Shown here: positions 23,480-34,794 of the stretch, in pieces
Position numbering within the stretch: the first letter of the stretch is position 1
How the letters are laid out: every line of letters begins with the position of its first letter
Origin: Siphonodentalium dalli
Lineage: Eukaryota > Mollusca > Scaphopoda > Gadilida > Siphonodentaliidae
Direction of reading: 5' to 3'
Assembly (NCBI GenBank): GCA_032622095.1
Contig: CP136065.1
Location: forward strand, 53,627,949 to 53,691,948
Length of the DNA: 64,000 bases
The notes under the pieces: model-generated
Seen by the model: the letters and a program-made list of their open reading frames with translations, nothing else
Told to the model about the DNA's origin: nothing
The model's database searches: none
Position numbers and translations under genes: made by a program

Positions 23480-24590
23480 TCCATAAGCCATAACTCTGTT
23501 TAAAATATAAAAAAATGGATCAAACCCAAATTCGAAATCTATCTGTATTTTGGGCTGAGAAATTCACATACAAAATTTACATACATCTCAATAAAATGAT
23601 ATATATCAGATGAAAGATATTTCTGCTAAGTATAAGGAATGTTGAGAATTAAGGGTTCATTTTAACCACAAAAATCCGTACAAGTGAAAGGGATATAATA
23701 GGAGAATGATTACATGAAAAATATACAAAAGCATAAAATTGATGACAAGGGTTAACAATTTTAACTCAATAAAATTAGGTACAGGTATGTCACTGGAACA
23801 CTGCATTGATATCCTAAACCAGAGAGCTGTATGGAAATACAATAAACAACAGATGGTTCTCTGTCCAATTACACCTTCCACTGACAATATGATGGCTAAA
23901 AATAACTCTAATTTCCAATAATACAAGTTAATCTATTCTCTCTCTCAGTGCTAACTGATATCACAGGGGTTAGCTGCTATGGTTCTACATGCTAAGCATA
24001 AAAATATCGAATCTGTTCAATCCTTAGTTAAAAAGGGCCACAACTCTGGTATAAAAAACAGGATCTAACCCATATTCAAACTTGATCTGTATTTTGAGTT
24101 GAGAAACTCACATACCAAATTTGGTTCCTATCAGACGATAACTGGTTGAGCTATCGAAGCATGGATGAATTCTATATCAAAGGGCCATAACTCCATTAAA
24201 AATAATCTGATCAAACCCATATTCGAACTCGAATTGTATTTTAGATAGAGAAACTCACATACCAAATTTGGTTCCGATCAGATAAAAATTGTTTGAGTTA
24301 TGACAGCATGCGTGAATTCGAAGTCGAAAAAGGGTCATAACTCGGTAAAAAAAACTCGGATCAAACCCATATTCGAACTCGATCTGTATTTCGGTCTGAG
24401 AAACTCCTATACAAAATTTAGTTCCGATCGGATAGAAAATATTTGAGTTATCGCACCATGCGTAAAGTGTCTACGGACAGACAGACAGACAGACAGACGG
24501 ACGGACCCACGCACGCACAACGAGTGGTCAATCCGGACGTCGACATTATGTTTACCATACTATGGTATGGGTAAACATAAAAAGTAGCAG
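23480..24590 (-). mobile_element. Family M element, long reverse copy with GACA microsatellite
   Basis: Several diverged core units (CAAACCCATATTCGAACTCGA, ACCAAATTTGGTTCCGATCA) lead into a (GACA)n tract at about 24477-24500, GAGTGGTCAATCCGGACG, and the terminal palindrome ACCATACTATGGT. It is the mirror image of 5302-5700. Confidence 0.7.
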
Positions 24591-24600
24591 AAAACCTGAA

Positions 24601-25320
24601 TTTTCTAAGTCCAAAAAGGGGCGTAACTCTGGAAAAAATGGGCGAATGAAACCACGGCTATGGGGAAATCTTGTCCACCCGACTGGTCTATTAGCATACC
24701 AAAGATCAACTGAATTGAGCTAGCGAAACCAAAGTTATGAGTTGAAACGTTCGTACGGACAATTTTCTAAGTCCAAAAAGGGGCGTAACTCTGGAAAAAA
24801 TGGGCGGACGAAACCGCAGTTATGGGGAAATCTTGTCCCCCTGGCTGGTCTATTAGCATACCAAAGATCAACTGAATTGAGTTAGCGAAACCAAAGTTAT
24901 GAGTTGAAACGTTCGTACGGACAATTTTCTAAGTCCAAAAAGGGGCGTAACTCTGGAAAAAATGGGCGGACGAAACCGCAGTTATGGGGAAATCTTGTCC
25001 CCCCGGCTGATCTATTAGCATACCAAAGATCAACTGAATTGAGTTAGCGAAACCAAAGTTATGAGTTGAAACGTTCGTACGGGTCAACAATTTTCTAAGT
25101 CCAAAAAGGGGCGTAACTCTGAAAAAAATGGGCGGACGAAACCGCAGTTATGGGGAAATCTTGTCCCCCCGGCTGGTCTATTAGTATACCAAAAATCAAC
25201 TAAATTGAGTTAGCGAAACCAAAGTTATGAGTTGAAACGTTCGTACGGACGGACGGACGGAAGGACGGACGGAGGGCTCCACTATATACCCCCAAATCTC
25301 CATCGGAGATCGGGGGCATA
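24601..25320 (+). mobile_element. Pearl-like element, four 162-bp tandem units ending in (ACGG)n
   Basis: Units start at 24601, 24763, 24925 and 25091, each beginning TTTTCTAAGTCCAAAAAGGG and ending GAAACGTTCGTACGG. The last runs into GGACGGACGGACGG and then a tail with a small hairpin (AATCTCCATCGGAGAT) and GGGGGCATAATA. Tandem core plus ACGG microsatellite is the layout reported for oyster pearl elements; the class is inferred from layout alone. Confidence 0.75.
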
Positions 25321-26569
25321 ATAACTGATATAATGTAGCAGAAGTGAGGCGGGATGTAAACACAAATGTCAATGTGAAGTTGTTGGAATTTTCGACAAGG
25401 ATTTGATATGCAGATATTACAACAAATATATCACGGATGGCATTGTAGATGTTGGCATCTTGTGAAGGGTGCTGGAGTTTTTAGCAGTTGACCATGGTTC
25501 ATTGGGTGTGTGAAAAACAAAACAAACAAAATTATACTACATCACGGCAAAGGTCAGTTTTATACAATGTAGTTATTCCTCTACCATGCTAGATTTTCAC
25601 ATTTTAATAAACAAAAAATTCAACAAAATCCTCACAGAATTTGATTAAGCACATAATCCTATGTATATAATTGATCATTTCTGTACAGTGCCGAACATAT
25701 CACAGTGGACTGTGGACACAGTACAGCAGAGGGTGGCAACATTATTGCCCATCACATAATCAAGTTTGATGGCCCTAGCTGTGGCAGCCAGAAATGATTA
25801 AAAACACATTTGTACTAAAATCATTAAATTTATTTTAATGTCAGATGTCTGGAACAATTGTTAGACTATTAATAAATCAACAATAAATTAATTTTCACTC
25901 ACACAATTCATACCAACTACATGTATAACTATCAATTACGGTAAGCCAGATATACAAAATAGTTCTTTTCTCAGGAATTTGTTTTTACAAAGTGATGAGA
26001 GGAGGCAGATGTTTTTATTTATTATTTAGTTGAAATTATTTTTGTGAGGAGGCAGGTATTTATATATAAAATATTTATTTTAGTCCCATATTCACCAGAG
26101 ACACTAAAATTAATATGAGCAATGTACCAAATTAGGACTAATATCCATCACATTTACCCTTAATTTCAAACCCACAGGTTTATAATACAGGTCATGTGGA
26201 TAGAACATTACTCATCAAGACATGGAAACTTCCTCCGAAAAATTTGACCTCGGTCTCTAAATGAACACCAGCATCAAACTTAATTCAAAAGGGTTGTGTT
26301 TATTAACTTTATATGCAATATACATTAATTATATATAGATGGTGATTTATTTTTATAGAAAATATATAAAACCATGGTGCATCTTATGTGTTGTCAAGTA
26401 TTTCCATGAAGACTGCGGTCAGATGAATTGGGATGGACAGCATTTATATATTTACTTATTTATGGCAGGTCAGAAATTTGCTTTCCGGAGGCTTTCCCTG
26501 AGAAACAAACTATTTTATTTATCCGACCTTAATACTCTTGTAAAAAAACATCTCTTATATTCTAAAATA
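25321..26569. other. No gene seen
   Basis: AT-rich, apparently single-copy within this window; no exon signature recognised. Confidence 0.5.
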
Positions 26570-27545
26570 TAAACAAGCATAAGCAGGGCACATTTATTCT
26601 TCATAAAATGAACAGACATCGGATGGATCAAACAGCCAACATTTCCAGATAAACAAAGATGAATTACTCTAGAATGGAAAAGCAGAACAGAACAATGGAA
26701 CCCCCTATTGAATGTCCTCATAGCAGTGAACATCTATACCAAATTCCATTGAGATCCCAGCACAACTGTTGAAGTTACGACATGAAGACACCAGACGGAC
26801 CAAAAAGCCAACATTTCCAGATGAACAAAGATGAGTAACTCTAGAATGGAAAAGCGGAACAAAACGATGGAACCCTCTTTTTAATGTCCTCATAGTAGTG
26901 AACATCCATACCAAATCCCATTGAGATCCCAGTACAACTGTCGAAGTTACAATATGAACAGACACCAGACGAACCAAAAAGCCAACATTTCCAGATGAAC
27001 AAAGATGTATAACTCTAGAATGGAAAATCCGAACAAAACGATGGAACCCTCTATTGAATGCCCTCATAGTAGTGAACATCCATACAAAATTTCATTGAGA
27101 TCCGAGCACTACTGTTCAGGTTATGACATGAACAGACACCAGATGGACCAAAAATCCAACATTTCAAGATAAACAAAGATGAATAACTCTAGAATGGAAA
27201 ATCCGAACAAAACGATGGGACCCTCTATTTAATGTCCTCATAGTTGTGAACATCCACACCAAATTTGGTTGAGATCCCAGCACAACTGTTGAAGTTACGA
27301 CATGAACAGACACCAGACGGACCAAAAAGCCACTATTTCCAGATAAACAAAGATGAATAACTCTAGAATGGAAAATCCAAACAAAACGATGGAACCCTCT
27401 ATTAAATGTCCTCATAATAGTGAACATCCATACCTAATTTCATTGAGATCCGAGCACTACTGTTCAAGTTATGACACGAACAGACATCGGGACGGACAGG
27501 TGCAAAACAGTATACCCCCCTTTTTTTTTTAAAAGGGGGTATAAT
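26570..27545 (+). mobile_element. Pearl-like element, five 172-174-bp tandem units
   Basis: The anchor CCAACATTTCCAGAT recurs at 26636, 26808, 26982, 27156 and 27330. The array ends GACATCGGGACGGACAG and then a short poly-C/poly-T and poly-A/G hairpin (ACCCCCC ... GGGGGTATAATA). Long - strand frames across it are by-products of the repeat period, which is a multiple of three. Confidence 0.75.
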
Positions 27546-27548
27546 AAA

Positions 27549-27809
27549 TTAACCCTTTCATGACGGAAGCTGTGCTGGTGCAGAATTGAATATCCTGTGC
27601 CAATCCATTCTCTTATATATGCGAGTTTGCCATTGGGAGCCTCGCATATATAAGAGAATGCAATAGCTTACAAGGTCAAGAAAATAGTGTTAGATCAATG
27701 TATTCTCTTATATTTGCAAGGCTCCCTATGTGAGACTCGCTTATATAAGAGAATGCATTGGCACAGGGTTACACAAAATATCAGGAAGCTCCAGTCGTGG
27801 AAGGGTTAA
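27549..27809 (+). mobile_element. A2 MITE
   Basis: TTAA at 27549-27552 and 27806-27809; ends CCCTTTCATGACGGAAGC and GCTCCAGTCGTGGAAGGG. Two opposite palindromes; the left tip has become TTGCC-ATT-GGGAG. Confidence 0.87.
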
Positions 27810-27976
27810 AACAATTAATTTAGCATTCATTATTGTATAAAATTGTAAATGATTGTAAATTGTAGTTAAAGCACATACAGAAAGCAGGGTTCACACCGCC
27901 AGGATGATGATTTGCCAAATAAAAAAGTAATTCAGTTGGCAAAAATTATCAGTAGTAGTGGCATATGCAAGTTAAA

Positions 27977-28335
27977 GACATATTAAGGACTTGTTAGGGT
28001 GCGTGAAACTGATAAGTTAGTGTTCAGGTGCTGTGTCAGCTGGAGGAATGTAGTATTCTACCAACATACCGAAAATCTCAAGCAAATCGACCGTACCACT
28101 CCATTGAAAACATTGTCTCAACTACGCTAAATTGTAAATATTTACTACTCGAATCGGGACGCTTCTATCGGCGATAAACTAACGAAAACGATTTCACCAT
28201 CGGCAGTCACTGCATTTAATTAATATAAAAGAATGACGGTGTGTGTTGTCAATTTAGATATAATATTTGTACAAATGACTACTTTGAACAAGATTATTCC
28301 CTTTGCATGAGATAGGTATGGGCCTTGTGTTTGAT
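27977..28335 (+). repeat. Dispersed repeat K, forward copy
   Basis: Matches the reverse complement of 37340-37695 (GACTTGTTAGGGTGCGTGAA, CTGATAAGTTAGT, TAAATATTTAC, TTATCGGCGATA in order) with moderate divergence. No ORF and no clear ends. Confidence 0.7.
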
Positions 28336-28399
28336 CATTTGATGGTGATGTTTATGAAGTTCCCTTCTTTAGAGGTGCCCAGAAAGTTGATGTAGCCCT

Positions 28400-28788
28400 T
28401 TAACCCTTTACCCAACAAAACGGCCAAATAAAGCTTCAACAGCCTAAAATATCTTCGGTCTGTCTCAATAGAACCATACAAATATGGATATCATTGGAAC
28501 CGGCTCCTTGACCACATTGTGATAGTTACAGTTATGCCCTGTGCCAATGCATTCTCTTATATATGCGACTCGACCATAGGTCGCCTCGCATATATAAGAG
28601 AATGCATTGGCCTAAAAAAATCTTTTTTTAACACTTTTTACCATTTTTTCTTACATTCTTTAACAATTTTATAATTTTTAATGTGTTAAGCCAATGCATT
28701 CTCTTATATATGCGAGGCGACCTATGGTCGACTCGCATATATAAGAGAATGCATTGGCACAGGGCACTTCTGTTGGGTAAAGGGTTAA
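28400..28788. mobile_element. A1 MITE
   Basis: TTAA at 28400-28403 and 28785-28788; ends CCCTTTACCCAACAAAAC and TTCTGTTGGGTAAAGGG. Palindromes essentially identical to the other A1 copies. Confidence 0.88.
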
Positions 28789-28849
28789 TAATTATATGGG
28801 TGGGTGATTGCCATGCCTCAGAATATGGTTTCTTGAGAATATGATGCTG

Positions 28850-29302
28850 GACATTTGTAGCATGAGGTCCCCAGAGGATGAATTTAATGACGCTAGCCCA
28901 CACACCTCATTCACATGCGGCCTCACCTTCTCTGGAAAGTATCTTTGATCAAGTTAACAAGTTTTTTAATTTCTTCACAAAGATTCTTTTTTAGTTTAGT
29001 TTCTCTGTACATGTATCTCCAAATTGGCACAAGACACATTGCATAATCGAGGTGCCAAATGGGTGCACATCACAATATTCACCATAGACTTAAATCTGAG
29101 TCTAGGTCTCCCATATCAGATGAGGCCTAAGCAGAATGAGGTCTGCAGAGTGTGAATTTAGTGAGGCTAGCCCACTGTGCAGATGAGGCCATGCAGAATG
29201 AAGTCCCCAGAGGATGAATTTAGAGATGCTAGCCCGCTGTGTGGAGTATCGTCACTAAATTCACCCTCTGGGGACAACATTCTGCAAATTTCCAGCACTA
29301 TA
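28850..29302 (+). mobile_element. Family B MITE, rearranged
   Basis: The left palindrome is collapsed (CTAGCCCACACACCTCATTC). The spacer is present and the right palindrome is duplicated or disturbed: GCAGAATGAGGTCTGCAGAG, then GCAGAATGAAGTCCCCAGAG. The outer ends are eroded. Confidence 0.7.
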
Positions 29303-29746
29303 TTCTCGATGATAACCTTGGTGACTCTTCCAGTAAGCGCAGGTGTGTTTGGCATAATGCCAAAATTGTTGATTGCAATTGGGTGACGAATGAAAATTAT
29401 CAAAATGATGTTGCTCTTCAATTGAATGCATAATTGACAAATATTTGTTGCCAAAAATATAATTGTTTATAGCGAGGATTGTATCAAATTTATGGAAACA
29501 CAGTTGTGTGAACAATTTGACATTATTGCACTCATTTGTCTTGCCACAAGATAAAACTTGAACCTACTGTTTCTCGTTTTGCCATCACATCTCAACAAAT
29601 TCATGCAATAATATTAACTAGTTCACATACTTGTGTTGTTCTATCTATTTATTGTTTATACAAGTTGTAGAAAAAAAGGGATATACTTTTTTCTTTGTGA
29701 TGCAATATTCTCCATCACTGCAGTTTTTCATCAAGCCTGACAACAC
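29303..29746. other. No feature recognised
   Basis: AT-rich flank downstream of the uncoupling-protein gene; an AATAAA on the - strand near 29648 is only a weak polyadenylation candidate. Confidence 0.35.
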
Positions 29747-29966
29747 TTTGCATAATCGAGGCTCCCACTGGGTGTAGATCACAATATTCACCATTTGGGA
29801 ACTTCAATCTGACTCTTTGTCTCCCATAGCAGATGTGGCCATGCATAATTAGGTCCCCAGAGGGGGAATTTGGTGATGCTAGCCCGCTATGCGGAATAGC
29901 ATCACTAAATTCACCCTCTGGGGACCTCATTCTGCAAATGACCGACACACTAAACTCAGACTTGGT
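29747..29966 (+). mobile_element. Family B MITE, right half
   Basis: Spacer end (CATAATCGAGGCTCCCA), right palindrome with tip CCCGC-TAT-GCGGA, and outer end ACACTAAACTCAGACTTG. Confidence 0.8.
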
Positions 29967-30232
29967 ACTATGTTGAAATTACGGCCTGAATATTACGATT
30001 TGCTTGAAAACTAGATTTTATAAACATTAGTTTGCAGCTGTGGCTGGTAACCAGGAAGAGAGATCAAGTCTTTAGTGAAAAGAAAGTTATAGAATTGCAT
30101 TGCTACCAATATCAAATTGTATGAAACTTCAGAGTAAAATTGTTCAATGGAATGATACTTATACCACAATGTTGCTACCTATATCAAATTGTATGAAACT
30201 TCAGACTAAGGCACAATGAAGAACAAAGTTGA

Positions 30233-30304
30233 CTAGAAAGACGATGCACCGGTTATTTTCCTTATCTGTTCATAACTTATCCAGAATGTCAACGACCATG
30301 GTGC
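30233..30304 (-). CDS. SLC25A27: Uncoupling protein 4-like carrier, last exon
   Basis: Final exon of the mitochondrial carrier. On the - strand the acceptor TTTCTTTCAG precedes GCACCATGG, and the exon joins in phase 0 to WARM from 32166-32268. It encodes APWSLTFWISYEQIRKITG, then ASSF and a TAG stop (30235-30233), 23 residues. This is the sixth transmembrane helix and short C-terminus; vertebrate UCP4 ends in the closely similar TPWSMVFWLTYE..., same length, finishing SPF. The stop falls where the family normally ends, so the gene is intact here. Confidence 0.95.
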   Translation of the reverse strand, partial: APWSLTFWISYEQIRKITGASSF

Positions 30305-30865
30305 CTGAAAGAAACAAAAACAGGCTGATTTTAATATATTTACTCAGCTTTATACCCATAACATGAAAATAAGAATGCAGGAATATGATATAGAAGGACC
30401 TAAAATTTAGAGCAACGTGAATTCCGTATTATTCCATATTCGGTAAAACCTAGGAATGGTGGCAAATGACCCCAAATTCGTGTGTGGTGATCTGGGAAGA
30501 GAATTTTTTGTAAAAATAGTTGTTAATTGCTATTAAGTAAGAACCATAACATTGTCTAACAAAAAAATTGCATGACTGGTTTTCAAATCTTATGAGGGTA
30601 TTACTAAGAAAAAGTTAAATACCAAGGGTAATCCAAGGTGATAAATCACTCCAAGACAGAGCTTAACCATGGTTTATACCACGATCGCCTATCTTACTAC
30701 ATAAATAAAGCCATCTGTTTAAATTTTACATTTAATCAACACCTGTTGATTAAACGTGCCTACTGTTGATTAAACTTCGCAGAGTGGATTAAACTTTCTC
30801 CATACAATTTGAACGGAAAAGTGTTTATCCATCACATTGTAAAGATCGTGGCATAAACAAAATAT
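30305..30865 (-). other. Uncoupling-protein intron, no feature
   Basis: AT-rich intron between the last two exons; nothing recognised apart from an internal near-repeat (ACCAATATCAAATTGTATGA) at about 30100-30200 just downstream of the gene's stop. Confidence 0.5.
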
Positions 30866-30995
30866 ATGCATAGTGTTTCTGAATAACAAATTTAATCCAC
30901 TCGTGGGATTGGCGATTTACACAACTCGCTGAAGCTCATGTAAATTGCCAATCCCACTCGTGGATTAAATTTGTTATTCAGAAACACTATGCGTA
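30866..30995. repeat. Long inverted repeat (foldback) in UCP4-like intron
   Basis: The left arm (GCATAGTGTTTCTGAATAAC ... CCACTCGTGGGATTGGC) and right arm (GCCAATCCCACTCGTGG ... CAGAAACACTATGCG) are reverse complements over about 55 bp around a 17-base loop. One G/T mismatch sits near the loop. Confidence 0.85.
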
Positions 30996-31003
30996 TATTC
31001 TAT

Positions 31004-31160
31004 ATTTACTAAATGGATTCTTCCATCAGTTATAAAAGTATACATTGCAATGGTCTAGTATTCATTTGGCAGGGGTGTTCAAAAATATAAGATGATGACA
31101 GACAGAATAACAGATAATAAAAGTGCAAAAGGATTATTATTAATTAGTTGGAAATGTTGA
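31004..31160 (+). mobile_element. A3 MITE fragment
   Basis: TATTTACTAAATGGATTCTT, AAAGTATACATTGCAATGGT and AGTTGGAAATGTTGAGAT match the left half of A3; the termini are lost. Confidence 0.7.
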
Positions 31161-31324
31161 GATGTATTGGTTACCACATGAGGTGGGAGTCATTCATGGA
31201 AAGGGAATGACCTGCGGAGAGCTGAGGGTACAATTGAGCCCTCCATAGGTAACTTACGAATCTGATACATCCATTTACCGACCAGTTTACATCGCTCGAG
31301 TGACAGACATTACCAGCCGCTGAG

Positions 31325-31952
31325 CAAGCCTGAGTTTAGTGTGCCTGTCATTTGCAGAATGAGGTCCCCAGAGGGTGAATTTAGCGATGCTATCCCGCAT
31401 AGCGGGCTAGCATCACCAAACTCACGCTTTGGGGACCTCATTCTGCTTAGGCCTCATTTTCTCTCCAAAGTTGCTTTATTATCTAATTTCAATAGAAAAT
31501 TCTTCACATAGATTTTATTTCTTTTTTAGTTTAGTTTCTCTATATCCCCAAATTGGTAGATGACACATTGAATTATCGAGGTTCCCAATGGGTGTACATC
31601 ACAATATTCACCATTTGGCAACCTCAATCTGAGTCTATGTCTCCCATAGCAGATGAGGCTGTTAATCTACAGATAGTTACATTGTGATTGACATGTTCAG
31701 ATTGCCAATAGAATGGACCCACATGAAGTGAAGAAACAGAGTGAGCGTCCATGGCATTACGGTGCGATAAAAAGGATGTCAGCGAAGAAAAGTCAGTGTA
31801 AGTCTGCTTAAAACCAGATTAACAGAGGCCATCAGAATGAGGTCCCCAGAGGGTGAATTTGGTATGCTAGCCCACTACGCGGGATAGCATCACTACATTC
31901 ACCCTCTGGGGACCTCATTCTGCAATTGACAGGCACACTAAACTCAGGCTTG
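31325..31952 (+). mobile_element. Family B MITE interrupted by a 167-bp element
   Basis: Ends CAAGCCTGAGTTTAGTGTGC and GGCACACTAAACTCAGGCTTG are reverse complements. The left palindrome has the canonical tip CCCGC-ATA-GCGGG. At 31659-31825 a smaller element is inserted in the spacer; without it the length is about 460 bp, as for other B copies. Confidence 0.87.
31659..31825. mobile_element. 167-bp TIR element with 3-bp target duplication
   Basis: Perfect 10-bp ends CTGTTAATCT and AGATTAACAG, flanked by AGG on both sides (31656-31658 and 31826-31828). Removing it and one AGG restores the family B consensus (GATGAGGCCAT). Superfamily not assigned. Confidence 0.8.
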
Positions 31953-32165
31953 CCACCAAGTTAATCTGATGTTTGGTAACCTCGGGCAAACAATGGGAGA
32001 GATGTGTAAAATAAAAATTATGTTTGTTGAACTAAATATACCAACATTTCCAACGGGAAATACCTGTTAATGAGTATTTAAGAAAGAAAGCATTAAAATG
32101 TTGTATGGACTGTTTTCTTTCTTTGTTTTTGTTTTTTGTGTAAATATAAAATAAAAATTTCTTAC

Positions 32166-32268
32166 CATCCTTGCCCATATCGGGATGAATCCCTTATACA
32201 GAGCAAAGAAGCCCTCTTGTTTCACAGTCTTTATAAGGCAATCCATGGAAGACTTGTACAAGGTCTCT
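32166..32268 (-). CDS. SLC25A27: Uncoupling protein 4-like carrier, penultimate exon
   Basis: The acceptor TGTCTTGCAG precedes 32268 and the GTAAG donor follows 32166. The first base completes an arginine codon begun at 37886; 34 codons follow, ending WARM in phase 0. It encodes [19 protein letters not shown], then the matrix-helix/cardiolipin-type motif [13 protein letters not shown]. Vertebrate UCP4 has LLYKSSTDCL and GFMSLYKGFLPSW at the same place. This is the third carrier repeat between TM5 and TM6. Confidence 0.96.
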
Positions 32269-32404
32269 CTGCAAGACAGACATGACAATTTTCATTGATA
32301 TCAACTATATAATAAGGAATGATATGGCTGATTAGTAAATGATAAATGATAAAAATTCCTAGCCAGTTAAAGTATGACCTATCATTTATAAACTCAAATT
32401 AAGT

Positions 32405-32584
32405 TTAAACCTTCCATGACTGGAGCTTCCTGAAATTTTGCGAAAACCCTGTGCCAATGCATTCTCTTATATATTTGAGTCTCCCATAGGGAGAATACAT
32501 TGACCTAATATTATAAACATTGACCTTATAAGCCAGGGCATTCTCTTATATATGCTCCCGTCATGAACCCCATGAAAGTGTTAA
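32405..32584. mobile_element. A2 MITE, degraded
   Basis: TTAA at 32405 and 32581 with eroded ends (ACCTTCCATGACTGGAGC and CCCGTCATGAACCCCATG) and only half of each palindrome left. Confidence 0.6.
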
Positions 32585-32604
32585 ATGCACATGACCTGTT
32601 TAAA

Positions 32605-33899
32605 TGAAAGTGTCAATGACACTGTAGCTCAACTTGGAAAGGGAATAATTTAATGTATTACAGTCAATGGAGCGATTAGGAATGTGGAAAGTTGAATGTC
32701 TAATACTAGTTTATAGACATGAAGAGAAAAGTAAAATCCAAGATGGCTGCTGGTGGCCATGTTTTCGGCCGAATGACCCCAAAATGAGTCGTTCCCATCT
32801 ACATGTCATTGTTAACATCCATGACAAATTTTATGACGATCAGACTAAAGGTATTACCTGTAGCCCATGCTAAAGAATTTAGTCATACAAAGAGTAAAAT
32901 CCAAGATGGCTGCTGGTGACCCCAAAATGACTCGTTCCCATTTACATTCCAATTTCAACAGCCATGACAAATTTTATGATGATCAGACTAAAGGTACGAC
33001 CTGTAGCCCGTCCTAAAGGATTTAGTCATACAAAGAGTAAAATTCAAGATGGCTGCTGGCGGCCATGTTTTTTTGCCGAATGACCCCAAAATGATTCGTT
33101 CCCATCTACATGTCATTATTAACATTCATGACAAATTTTATTAAGATCAGACTAAAAGTAGGACCTGTAGCCCGTGCTAAAGGATTTAGTCATACAAAGA
33201 GTAAAATCCAAGATGGCTGCTGGCGACCATGTTTTTTGGCCGAATGACCCCAAAATTACTCGTTCCCATCTACATGTCAATATTATCATCCATGACAAAT
33301 TTCATGATGATCAGACAAACAGTACGACCTGTGGCCCGTGCTAATGGATTAAATTTTGAAATCCAAGATGGCCACTGGCAGCCATGTTTTTTGTCTGAAT
33401 GACCCCAAAATGACTCGTTCCCATCTACATTCCAAATTCAACAGCCATGACAAATTTTATGATGATCAGACTAAAGGTACGACCTGTAGCCGTGCTAAAC
33501 AATTTAGTCATACAAAGAGTAAAATCTAAGATGGCTGCCGGCGGCCATGTTTTTTGGCCGAATGACCACAAAATTACTCGTTCCCATCTACATGTCAATA
33601 TTAACATCCATGACAAATTTCATGACAATAAGACAAACAGTACGGCCTGTAGCCCGTGCTAATGGATTGAATTTTGAAATCCAAAATGGCTGCTGGTGGC
33701 CATGTTTTTCGTCCGAATGACCCCAAAATGACTCGTTCCCATCTACATGTCAACATCCATGACAAATTTCATAATAATCGGACCAAACTGTAGCCCGTGC
33801 TAAAGGAAATTGTTGACGAATCACGCACACACACACACACACGCACGACGGATACCAAGCCATGGTAATAGCTAAAACTTTACAAAGTAAAGTTGAGCT
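32605..33899 (+). mobile_element. Family C tandem-core element (seven monomers)
   Basis: It begins TGAAAGTGTCAATGACACTG and contains TAGCTCAACTT near the left end. Then come seven units of 140-170 bp, each with CAAGATGGC ... GGCCATGTTTT, AATGACCCCAAAATGACTCG and GACCTGTAGCCCGTGCTAA. It closes with a (CA)n tract at 33828-33843 and AAGTTGAGCT, the inverse of the left motif. Subterminal inverted repeats, tandem core and microsatellite resemble Helentron-derived (pearl-like) elements. No ORF is real here. Confidence 0.8.
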
Positions 33900-33913
33900 A
33901 AAAATGTTTATGC

Positions 33914-34388
33914 AACATATATGTGACCTGCCATATCAAATCCAGTCGGAAGTCGGGATTTTTTTACCCTGTGCCAATGCATTCTCTTATATATGCGAGT
34001 CGACCATAGGTCGCCTCGCATATATAAGAGAATGCATTGGCCTAACAATTTTTTACAATTTTAATAATTTGTTCTTGTATTCTTTAACAATTTTATAATT
34101 TCACCCATACAGAGCCCCAGACAAACATGAGCAGACAACACTCTTCTATGTGCTTCTATATATGTGTGGGGCTCCCTGCAGGGTAATGGATGTTTTTTTT
34201 ATTTTATGTCCTAAAAATTGTAAGAAACATTTATTTAAAAAACATGATAAAAAATTGTTAGGCCAATGCATTCTCTTATATATGCGAGGCGACCTATGGT
34301 CGACTCGCATATATAAGAGAATGCATTGGCACAGGGTAAAAAAATCCCAACTTCCGCTGGATTTGATATGGCGGGTCACATATATGTT
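33914..34388. mobile_element. Inverted-repeat element using the A1 palindromes but different ends
   Basis: Outer ends AACATATATGTGACC and GGTCACATATATGTT, then inverted ATATCAAATCCAG and GGAAGTCGGGATTTTTTTA segments. The same two 67-bp palindromes as A1 follow (GTGCCAATGCATTCTC...). The CCCTTT/TTAA termini are absent. A further small inverted pair (GAGCCCC / GGGGCTC) sits in the centre. Confidence 0.8.
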
Positions 34389-34794
34389 ATCAACTACAGA
34401 GAAGACAAAATAATCCTACGGCAAAGATTTTCAACATAGATAGATAACAATTTGCTGTATGCATGTGTGAGGCAGTGTGTCAAAAAATTTAATTGCCCAA
34501 TATTTACATAGCCTGTATGTGTTACACTAAATTCTGTTCGATGATTGGTCAACTACCAATTGGTCCATGTGTTTTATGTCCCAAAAAAACACACCATAAC
34601 ACAAACCAATGTCACATCATGTTGACCTAGATGACTAAAAGCGGTAGATAGAATAACTGGCCGTATTTTAATGTTTTAAGTGCGTGGCCATAAAGACTAA
34701 TTGATTGTATATATGCTTATGCTCAATTGTCTGCAAATTTTGCATCTTTTAGCTATTAAAAAATTATCTATCTATCTATATCCTTGCAAAAAGA
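34389..34794. other. No feature recognised
   Basis: AT-rich intron sequence. Confidence 0.5.

Noticed and set aside
26515-27427. Several overlapping - strand frames with repeated MFT.MRTFNRGFHRFV words
   Set aside because: They translate a 174-bp tandem repeat whose length is a multiple of three; no family match and the repeat is clearly a transposon core.
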